From the NCBI GenBank assembly GCA_027443745.1, contig DAIAZB010000107.1:1-5079 (forward strand): 5,079 nt of DNA, read 5' to 3'. The notes under the pieces are model-generated. The model saw only the letters and a list, made by a program, of their open reading frames with translations. It had not been told where the DNA came from and made no database searches. The stretch's first letter is position 1, and every line of letters starts with the position of its first letter. Below are positions 1 to 5,079 of this stretch, piece after piece. The translations under genes and the position numbers were made by a program. Origin of the DNA: Thiomonas sp. GTDB taxonomy: Bacteria; Pseudomonadota; Gammaproteobacteria; Burkholderiales; Burkholderiaceae.

Positions 1-1045
1 CTACGACCTCATGCCCTGCGCGCCCGACCTGCTGCGCCTGCTGGAAGGCCGCAAGCTGCCCGGACTGGTCACGCCGGAGATGACCGAGAGCATGATCGAG
101 CTGTCCACCGGCATCTGCACCGGCTATGACGACGCGCTGGCCCAGCTCACCGAAATCCAGGGCGCGCTGGTGGACGCGGCGAACAAGCTGGACGTGGGTC
201 TGGCGGGCGGGGGCACCCATCCTTTCCAGCACTGGGCGCAGCAGCGCATTTTCGACAAGCCGCGCTTCCTGCAACTCTCCGAGCTGTACGGCTACCTCAG
301 CAAGCAGTTCACCGTGTTCGGCCAGCATGTGCACCTGGGCTGCCCGGACGCCGACACCGCCCTCTACACCCTGCATTGCGTTTCGCGTTTCATTCCGCAT
401 TTCATCGCGCTGTCGGCCTCGTCGCCCTACGTGCAGGGCGAGGACACGGGCTTTCACTCGGCGCGGCTGAACTCGGTGTTCGCCTTCCCGCTCTCGGGCC
501 GCGCGCCCTTTGCGCTGACCTGGGACGCATTCGAGCGCTACTTCGAGAAAATGACCGCGACCGGCGTGGTCAAGAGCATGAAGGATTTCTACTGGGACAT
601 CCGCCCCAAGCCCGAGTACGGCACCATCGAAGTGCGGGTGATGGACACGCCGCTGACCATCACCAAAGCGGCGCGCATCGCCGCCTACATCCAGACCCTG
701 GGCCGCTACATCCAGACCGAGCGGCCCTTCACCCCGGAGGAAGACGATTACCTCGTCTACACCTTCAACCGCTTCCAGGCCTGCCGCTTCGGCTTCGACG
801 GCACCTTCGTCGACCCCGCCACGCGCGAGCACCGCACCCTGCGCGAAGACCTGATCCGCACCATCGTCAAGCTCGAAGGCCACGCCGCAGAATTGAAGTC
901 CGACACCGCCTTGCGCGAGCTGCTGGCCGACGTCGGCAACCGCGGCAATGACGCGCAATGGATCCGCGAAACCTTCAGCCGCGAAAAACACCTGCCCGAA
1001 GTGGTGCGACAGCAATGCGGCCAATGGATGGGTCACGGCAGTTGA
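1..1045 (+). CDS. ybdK: YbdK-family carboxylate-amine ligase (glutamate--cysteine ligase type 2), 5' end missing
   Basis: The frame is open from base 2 and ends at TGA 1043-1045. The Met codon at 11 is internal, because E. coli YbdK has about 30 residues before the matching point, including a GIELE-type motif that would lie upstream of the window. Counting from that Met, 344 residues are visible. They carry the family blocks GGGTHPFQ (66-73), [10 protein letters not shown] (102-111), [20 protein letters not shown] (195-214), TERPF (236-240) and [12 protein letters not shown] (253-264). The E. coli protein is a cytosolic GCS2-type enzyme with weak ATP-dependent glutamate-cysteine ligase activity; its true substrate is uncertain, so no firm role in glutathione synthesis is claimed here. 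The C-terminus appears complete, with the usual ...CGQWMG-like ending. The gene converges on msbA with 46 bases between the two stop codons and shows no functional link to the LPS genes. Family assignment is confident; in vivo function is not. Confidence 0.93.
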   Translation, partial: YDLMPCAPDLLRLLEGRKLPGLVTPEMTESMIELSTGICTGYDDALAQLTEIQGALVDAANKLDVGLAGGGTHPFQHWAQQRIFDKPRFLQLSELYGYLSKQFTVFGQHVHLGCPDADTALYTLHCVSRFIPHFIALSASSPYVQGEDTGFHSARLNSVFAFPLSGRAPFALTWDAFERYFEKMTATGVVKSMKDFYWDIRPKPEYGTIEVRVMDTPLTITKAARIAAYIQTLGRYIQTERPFTPEEDDYLVYTFNRFQACRFGFDGTFVDPATREHRTLREDLIRTIVKLEGHAAELKSDTALRELLADVGNRGNDAQWIRETFSREKHLPEVVRQQCGQWMGHGS

Positions 1046-1091
1046 TGCCTTGCACCCACATGTGAATCTCAACCGAGACGCATCGGCCGCA

Positions 1092-2909
1092 TCAATCGAC
1101 AGTCTGCGACGCGACGGTTGGCGCTTGACCCGCCTGCGCCGTGAACTGCATGCGATGCAACTGCGCGTACAAGCCCTCGTGCGCGAGCAACTCAGCCTGC
1201 GTCCCCAACTCCACCAGGCGCCCTTCATCAAGCACGGCGATGCGGTCGCAATGGGCAATGGTGGCGAGGCGGTGGGCGATGACGATGGTGGTGCGGCCCT
1301 GCATCAGCCGGTCGACCGCCTGCTGCACCAGACGCTCGCTCTCGGCGTCGAGCGCGCTGGTGGCTTCGTCCAGAATGAGCAGCGGCGCATCGCGGTACAG
1401 TGCGCGAGCGATGGACAGGCGCTGGCGCTGGCCGCCGGAGAGCTGCGAGCCGTTATGCCCCACTTCGGCCTGAAGCCCGCCAGGCAGGCCACGCACGAAC
1501 TCGGCCAGCGCGGCGGCCTCCAGCGCGGCCCAGGCGCGGGCCGCGTCCACCGGCTCGCCGAAGCTGACGTTGATGCCCACGGAATCGTTCAGCAGCACCA
1601 CCTCCTGGCCGACGTAGGCGATTTGCTGGCGCAGGCTGTGCAGGGTCCAGTCACGCAGCGGCACGCCATCGAGCAGCAGGCGGCCGGCCGTGGGCTCCAG
1701 CAGGCGCGGAACCAGGCGCATGAGCGTGGTCTTGCCCGCGCCGGAAGGCCCGACCAGTGCGAGGCTTTCACCCGCATGCACCCGCAGGCTGACGCCATCC
1801 AGCACCGGGCGATCGAGCGCGCCGATGCGCACGGTCACGTCGTCGAACTCCAACTCGCCCCGCACCCGCTCCACCGCATGGCTGCCTGTGTCCAGTTCCT
1901 GGGGCGTGTCGACGATGCCGCGCAGGCGCTGCAGCGAACTGAGCGCGCGCATCATCGGCTGCACGATGTCGGACACCCGCCGCAGCGGCGACAGCGTCAT
2001 CAGCATGGCGGTGATGAAGGACACGAAACTGCCAACGCTGTGCTGGCCCGAAACATCGCTTTGCCACATGGCGTAGACCATCACCACCGACACCGCCAGT
2101 GCCGACAGCCACTGCGACACCGGCGTGGTGGACGAGCCCGACACCAGCGTCTTCACCGTGGTGCGGCGCAGGTTCTGGTTGATGGTCTCGAAGCGCGCGG
2201 CGAACCCATCCTGCGCGTTGTGCACGCGCACCACCGGCGCCGCCAGCATGCCCTCTTCCAGCGCATACGACACCTCCTCGGCGGCGCCCTGCATCTGCGC
2301 ATTCAACCGCTTCGCGCGGCGGCTGATGCGGCGCATGACGAACAACAGCGGCAGCAGCACCGCCAGCGTCAGCAGCGTCAGGCTCCAGTTCACCCACATC
2401 AGGTAGCCGAACAGCGCCAGCAAGGTCAGGCTGTCGCGCACCAGGGTGAGCAGGCCGGGGAAGATCATCCCCAGCGCCAGTTGCGCCTCGTACACCGCCG
2501 CGCCAATGAGGCTGCTGGCGCTTTCGCGCTGCAGCCCGGCAAGCTGCGCATGCACGATCTGCCCATACACCAGCGTGCGAACCCGCGCCAACACGTTCTG
2601 CGTCAGCCACTGTGTGAGAAACTGCGAGGCCAGCCATGCCAAGCCACGCACCGTGAACAGCCCGAGCAACACCGCCGGCACGGCCCACAGCGGAAAATCG
2701 CGTTTCGTGGTGAAGCCGACATCGAGCACATGCTTCATCAACGCCGGCAGCACCGGTTCCGTCGCCGCAACGATGGCGGCGAACAACACGATGAGCAATG
2801 CGGCCGAACGGTTCCGAGGGTTGGCCGCAAAGAGGCGGCGAAGCAGATCCAAGGCAGCTCGGTGATCCCACGCCCCCTTATTGGCTAGGGGCCGATTGTT
2901 GGATTGCAT
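1092..2909 (-). CDS. msbA: MsbA-type lipid A / LPS core flippase, ABC transporter permease-ATPase fusion
   Basis: A 605-residue protein (MsbA proteins usually have about 580-600) that combines one membrane domain and one ATPase domain, and should work as an inner-membrane homodimer flipping lipid A-core from the cytoplasmic to the periplasmic leaflet. Six hydrophobic segments lie at about residues 37-52, 74-96, 150-171, 175-192, 266-282 and 292-306. The ATPase domain has Walker A GPSGAGKTT (387-395), Q-loop Gln435, signature LSGGQ (490-494), Walker B LLILDE (510-515), D-loop SALD (518-521) and H-loop His546, so all catalytic elements are intact. The N-terminal EPVLPALMKHVLDVGF block resembles betaproteobacterial MsbA. 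The frame stays open upstream to 3686, but that part is antisense to a glycosyltransferase and has no membrane or ATPase character; the Met at 2909 gives a normal N-terminus and has a weak GCGAG Shine-Dalgarno-like stretch just upstream. It is divergent from two LPS-type glycosyltransferases, which supports the lipid A role. lpxK, often next to msbA, is not seen here. A related multidrug ABC exporter is the main alternative. Confidence 0.93.
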   Translation of the reverse strand: MQSNNRPLANKGAWDHRAALDLLRRLFAANPRNRSAALLIVLFAAIVAATEPVLPALMKHVLDVGFTTKRDFPLWAVPAVLLGLFTVRGLAWLASQFLTQWLTQNVLARVRTLVYGQIVHAQLAGLQRESASSLIGAAVYEAQLALGMIFPGLLTLVRDSLTLLALFGYLMWVNWSLTLLTLAVLLPLLFVMRRISRRAKRLNAQMQGAAEEVSYALEEGMLAAPVVRVHNAQDGFAARFETINQNLRRTTVKTLVSGSSTTPVSQWLSALAVSVVMVYAMWQSDVSGQHSVGSFVSFITAMLMTLSPLRRVSDIVQPMMRALSSLQRLRGIVDTPQELDTGSHAVERVRGELEFDDVTVRIGALDRPVLDGVSLRVHAGESLALVGPSGAGKTTLMRLVPRLLEPTAGRLLLDGVPLRDWTLHSLRQQIAYVGQEVVLLNDSVGINVSFGEPVDAARAWAALEAAALAEFVRGLPGGLQAEVGHNGSQLSGGQRQRLSIARALYRDAPLLILDEATSALDAESERLVQQAVDRLMQGRTTIVIAHRLATIAHCDRIAVLDEGRLVELGTQAELLAHEGLYAQLHRMQFTAQAGQAPTVASQTVD

Positions 2910-3014
2910 AGAGTCTCGCAATGATGAAATATGCCCATGCCCGGCTATCGGGGCCGCCTTTCTACCATACAACCCATTGGTCTCTCGATCCAGGCCATCC
3001 AACCCCAATCCTCC
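2910..3014. promoter_or_regulatory. Divergent intergenic region between msbA and the glycosyltransferase pair
   Basis: These 105 bases separate the start of msbA (minus strand) from the preferred start of the first glycosyltransferase (plus strand), so promoters for both directions should lie here or partly inside the flanking genes. It is visibly more AT-rich than the coding sequence at 2921-2933 and 2961-2975. No convincing paired -35/-10 box was found on either strand: TTGTAT (2972-2967) with GATAGC (2949-2944) on the minus strand, and TTGCAT (2904-2909) with an AT-rich stretch near 2927-2932 on the plus strand, are only weak candidates. Part of the region (2931-3014) would be coding if the glycosyltransferase uses its upstream ATG. 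The regulatory role is inferred from gene orientation, not from a recognised site. Confidence 0.4.
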
Positions 3015-3941
3015 ATGTTCAGCATCCTGATTCCGACTTGGAATAATCTTCCCTACCTGCAACTGTGCATCGACAGCATCCGGCGGCACAGTTGCATGGA
3101 GCACGACATTCTGGTGCACGTCAATGACGGCTCCGACGGCACATTGGAGTGGGTTCGGGATCAGGGCATTGCGCACACGCATTCGACCGCCAACGTGGGC
3201 ATCTGCCTCGCGGTCAATCAACTCGCCAGCATGGCGACTCGCCAGTGGTTGGTCTATCTCAACGACGACATGGTGTGTTGCCCCGGATGGGACGCGGCGC
3301 TGATCAACGCCATCGATCGCCAGCCGCACGATCTCGTCTATCTCTCGCCCATCATCATCGAGCCGCGCTCGACCGTCAATCCGCTCACCATCGTGCAGGA
3401 CTTCGGTTCGACCGCGGAAACCTTCAATGAGGCCGCCATGATGGAGCAGTTCGCATCCGATCCGCTCGGCGACAGACTCGGACAAGCTTCGCCGGTCAGC
3501 GTTGTAAGCAGGCGCTGGTGGCATATGGTCGGCGGCTACAGCATCGAATTCAGCCCAGGCATGGGTAGCGAAGACGACTTGATGATGAAATTCTGGGTTG
3601 CCGGTTGCCGCCACTATGCCGTGATTGGCGACAGCCGCATCTATCACTTTGCCTGCCGCAGCACCGGACGGGTGCGGCGCAATCACGGAGCGCGAACCTT
3701 TGTCACCAAGTGGGGCTTGACTCAGGGAGACTTCAAGCGCCGCGTGCTATTACCCAGTGCGAGTCCACAAGTGCCTGCACTGTCCATGCCCGAGCCGACG
3801 CCGGCGGGACGCCTCAAGCGCGCCGTCTACGGCCTCACCGGCAATTTCCCGCTGGGCGACCTTTCCGCCTGGGATGCGATGCCAGGCCAGCATCTTCATG
3901 CTGAGCCCATCCCCGCGACAACACCGATGGATGCCAACTGA
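3015..3941 (+). CDS. Family 2 glycosyltransferase (GT-A fold), probable LPS/cell-surface sugar transferase
   Basis: A 308-residue protein that starts directly on the first beta strand of a GT-A fold, FSILIPTWNN (2-11). It has the nucleotide-binding NDGSDG motif (37-42), a metal/nucleotide-sugar DXD-type motif in YLNDDM (81-86), and an acidic GMGSEDDLMMKFW block (182-194) that in this family holds the likely catalytic base. A hydrophobic export signal is absent, so it should act in the cytoplasm or at the inner face of the membrane. The tail after about residue 245 is Pro/Ala-rich and matches no domain I know. The start at 3015 is chosen because the fold begins there, but no Shine-Dalgarno precedes it (the upstream bases are mostly pyrimidine and A). 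An in-frame ATG at 2931 would add 28 residues of low-complexity character. The stop codon overlaps the next glycosyltransferase start by one base, implying an operon and translational coupling. The donor sugar and acceptor cannot be read from the sequence; an LPS core or surface glycan role is inferred from the neighbours. Confidence 0.87.
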   Translation: MFSILIPTWNNLPYLQLCIDSIRRHSCMEHDILVHVNDGSDGTLEWVRDQGIAHTHSTANVGICLAVNQLASMATRQWLVYLNDDMVCCPGWDAALINAIDRQPHDLVYLSPIIIEPRSTVNPLTIVQDFGSTAETFNEAAMMEQFASDPLGDRLGQASPVSVVSRRWWHMVGGYSIEFSPGMGSEDDLMMKFWVAGCRHYAVIGDSRIYHFACRSTGRVRRNHGARTFVTKWGLTQGDFKRRVLLPSASPQVPALSMPEPTPAGRLKRAVYGLTGNFPLGDLSAWDAMPGQHLHAEPIPATTPMDAN

Positions 3942-4747
3942 TGCAACCCTCAGACGTCAGCATCTCCGCCATCATCATCACGCGCAACGAGTCCGAAAAT
4001 CTCGCTGACTGCATGAGAGGACTCGATTGGTGCGACGAGATCATCGTGCTGGACAGCGGCAGTACGGACGACACACAGGAGCGTGCACGAAGCCTGGGAG
4101 CACGCGTTGTCGTGCGTGCAGACTGGCCCGGCTTCGGTCCACAAAAAAACCGAGCGCTCGATCTTGCCCACTGCGCGTGGGTCCTCTCGATTGATGCCGA
4201 CGAGCGCGTGACGCCTGAACTGGCAGCTGAAATCCGTGCCATCATCACCCGCCCTGGCGCCGCGAATGCCTATTCCCTACCCCGCCTGTCCAGCTATTGC
4301 GGTCAGTTCATGCGCCATGGCGGCTGGTACCCTGATCGGGTGGTGCGTCTTTTCAGGCGCGGTACAGCGCGCTTTTCGGACGACATCGTGCATGAGTCCC
4401 TGCACACCACAAGCAGGGTTGGCGAGTTGCGGCATGACCTCATCCACATCAGTTACCGATCATTCGACGACGTCCTGGAAAAAATGAACCGCTACTCGAC
4501 AGCGGGCGCTCACAAGGCTGCCGCAAAAGGCCGAACCGCAAGCTTGCTTTCGGCCGGGTTTCACAGTCGATGGGCCTTTTTACGCGCCTATGTTCTGCGC
4601 TTGGGTTTTCTCGATGGGCGCCTGGGTTTTGTCCTGGCTTGCGCCATCGCCCATGAAACCTGGTACCGGCACCTCAAGCTCTGGCAGCTGACCCAGGAAA
4701 AGCTCCGCACTGTCGATCTGCATGCGCAATCTGAAACGCTCGATTGA
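3941..4747 (+). CDS. Family 2 glycosyltransferase of the WaaE/KdtX/LgtF group (LPS inner-core type)
   Basis: A complete 268-residue protein, the usual size for this group. Visible motifs are SAIIITRNE (9-17) on the first beta strand, DSGSTDDT (38-45) for nucleotide binding, GFGPQKNRAL (64-73), the DXD-type DADE (85-88) that binds metal and sugar nucleotide, GGWYPDRVVRLFRR (127-140), VHE (150-152), and the YRSFDDVLEKMNRYS helix (172-186). A hydrophobic, membrane-associating stretch at about 213-233 (FLRAY...LGF...) is typical of the group. Characterised relatives (Klebsiella WaaE, Haemophilus LgtF) add a beta-1,4-linked glucose to the first heptose of the LPS inner core on the cytoplasmic side; that exact reaction is plausible here but not proven, so no symbol is given. 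The ATG shares one base with the preceding stop (TGATG at 3939-3943), so the two transferases are probably translated together. The divergent msbA fits a shared LPS assembly role. Confidence 0.9.
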   Translation: MQPSDVSISAIIITRNESENLADCMRGLDWCDEIIVLDSGSTDDTQERARSLGARVVVRADWPGFGPQKNRALDLAHCAWVLSIDADERVTPELAAEIRAIITRPGAANAYSLPRLSSYCGQFMRHGGWYPDRVVRLFRRGTARFSDDIVHESLHTTSRVGELRHDLIHISYRSFDDVLEKMNRYSTAGAHKAAAKGRTASLLSAGFHSRWAFLRAYVLRLGFLDGRLGFVLACAIAHETWYRHLKLWQLTQEKLRTVDLHAQSETLD

Positions 4748-5037
4748 CCGCGGTGGACCCCATGACTGTCGCCGACTCGCAGAGACCATCGTGAACGTAC
4801 GCCTCCAAACGGCGCTCGGTCCATCCCTTGGTGAAGCTCCGACAGGCGACAGCAAACAAGACCACAGCGCTTTGCGTGGATTTCCGGTTGCATCCGATTA
4901 CGCATCGCAGCCACTTGCCTACGTAAAATGGAATCGTCACCGTACGCGTTTGTTGCGACATTTGCGGTGCGCGCCTTTCACGTCTGCCCTATGTCCGTGG
5001 CGCCAACACCCAATCTCCCTGTCCGACACATGAAGCG
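4748..5037. other. Gene-poor intergenic stretch of about 290 bases
   Basis: No convincing gene is visible in this gap. Frames of 90-110 codons are open on both strands (for example 4722-5033 on the plus strand and 4674-4961 on the minus strand), but they overlap the glycosyltransferase end, lack a Shine-Dalgarno and have no recognisable motif. No GC-rich hairpin followed by a T-run is seen after the stop at 4747, so no intrinsic terminator is called. A TAAAAT hexamer at 4924-4929 would make a good -10 element for the gene starting at 5038, but no matching -35 lies at normal spacing. An imperfect 7-base tandem repeat, CGACAGG/CGACAGC, lies at 4840-4853. The stretch from about 4920 is lower in GC than the coding parts, as expected for a promoter-bearing spacer. 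Confidence 0.5.
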
Positions 5038-5045
5038 ATGAAGCG
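5030..5045 (+). repeat. Perfect tandem duplication of the octamer ATGAAGCG across a start codon
   Basis: The octamer occurs twice without a gap (5030-5037 and 5038-5045). Each copy begins with ATG. The first copy reads Met-Lys-Arg and stops at TGA 5039-5041, overlapping the second ATG as ATGA. The second copy opens the longer frame with the Tat-like N-terminus. The unit is 8 bases long, so the copies are in different frames. It may be a chance or slippage duplication; a regulatory role is only a possibility. Confidence 0.75.
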
Positions 5046-5079
5046 ACGCCAATTCCTTCTCAATAGCTTTTCCAGCCCC
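5038..5079 (+). CDS. N-terminus of a probable Tat-exported protein, cut by window end
   Basis: Fourteen codons are visible, reading MKRRQFLLNSFSSP with no stop before the window edge. The KRRQFLL stretch matches the twin-arginine consensus (S/T-R-R-x-F-L-K) in its RR, F and L positions and lies at the extreme N-terminus, as in Tat signal peptides that carry folded proteins across the inner membrane. The hydrophobic core and cleavage site would be beyond the window. ATG 5038 is the only usual start codon in this frame after the in-frame stop TAA at 4924-4926. The ribosome-binding site is poor: only GAAG at 5032-5035, too close to the ATG for a standard site. It follows the glycosyltransferase pair on the same strand after a 290-base gap, so it probably has its own promoter. 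The product cannot be named; an exported envelope or cofactor-bearing enzyme would fit, or the frame may be a chance match. Confidence 0.5.
   Translation, partial: MKRRQFLLNSFSSP

Noticed and set aside
1076..1095. GCATCGGCCGCATC near the msbA stop as a terminator hairpin
   Set aside because: The GCATC copies are direct, not inverted; only the central CGGCCG is palindromic, and no T-run follows on either strand.
948..2888. A 646-codon open frame on the plus strand, antisense to msbA
   Set aside because: It is rich in Arg, His, Gln and Ala with no domain, and lies exactly opposite a gene with all ABC transporter motifs. Long antisense frames are expected opposite GC-rich genes.
2938..2956. 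CCCG...CGGG inverted repeat in the msbA/glycosyltransferase spacer as an operator
   Set aside because: The stem is only four bases, within what is expected by chance in GC-rich DNA.
2910..3686. In-frame upstream extension of msbA by 259 codons
   Set aside because: The extension is antisense to the first glycosyltransferase, has no membrane or ATPase features, and would make the protein far longer than any MsbA.
4674..4961. Minus-strand frame of 95 codons in the gap after the glycosyltransferases
   Set aside because: Several overlapping minus-strand frames of similar size exist here, none with a motif, ribosome-binding site or family resemblance.
4722..5033. A 103-codon plus-strand frame overlapping the end of the second glycosyltransferase
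   Set aside because: There is no Shine-Dalgarno, no recognisable motif, a composition rich in Arg, Ser and Pro like a random GC-rich frame, and a 26-base overlap with a well-supported gene.
4927..5037. Possible longer N-terminus for the Tat-signal gene, containing a CCDIC stretch reminiscent of a zinc site
   Set aside because: No ATG, GTG or TTG occurs in this frame between the TAA at 4924 and ATG 5038, and the twin-arginine motif fits only if translation starts at 5038.

Overview
The window looks like chromosomal DNA from a GC-rich proteobacterium, most likely a betaproteobacterium of the Burkholderiales (a Thiomonas-like genus would fit). This rests on the high GC content, the GC-rich third codon positions and the character of the four recognisable proteins. 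No mobile elements, RNA genes, CRISPR repeats or phage genes were seen. The taxon is an inference; no marker gene is present.

Layout, left to right. (1) Positions 1-1045, plus strand: the 3' part of a YbdK-type carboxylate-amine (glutamate-cysteine) ligase gene, with its first few dozen codons cut off by the window edge. (2) Positions 1092-2909, minus strand, convergent with ybdK: a complete MsbA-type lipid A flippase, a fused transmembrane/ATPase ABC exporter. (3) Positions 2910-3014: a 105-base divergent intergenic region that must hold the 5' signals of both flanking genes. (4) Positions 3015-3941 and 3941-4747, plus strand: two GT-A fold family 2 glycosyltransferases joined by a TGATG stop/start overlap. 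The second belongs to the WaaE/KdtX/LgtF group of LPS inner-core glycosyltransferases. (5) Positions 4748-5037: about 290 bases with no convincing gene. (6) Positions 5038-5079: the first 14 codons of a probable new gene whose N-terminus looks like a twin-arginine (Tat) export signal.

The functional theme of positions 1092-4747 is the lipopolysaccharide envelope. The two glycosyltransferases would add sugars to the lipid A-core on the cytoplasmic face of the inner membrane, and MsbA would flip the finished molecule to the periplasmic face. YbdK is probably an unrelated neighbour. The Tat-signal gene could be an exported envelope enzyme, but its identity lies outside the window. This is largely an ordinary region. 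The points most worth a second look are the tandem ATGAAGCG octamer at the start of the last gene, the unknown substrates of the glycosyltransferase pair, and the start codon of the first glycosyltransferase.
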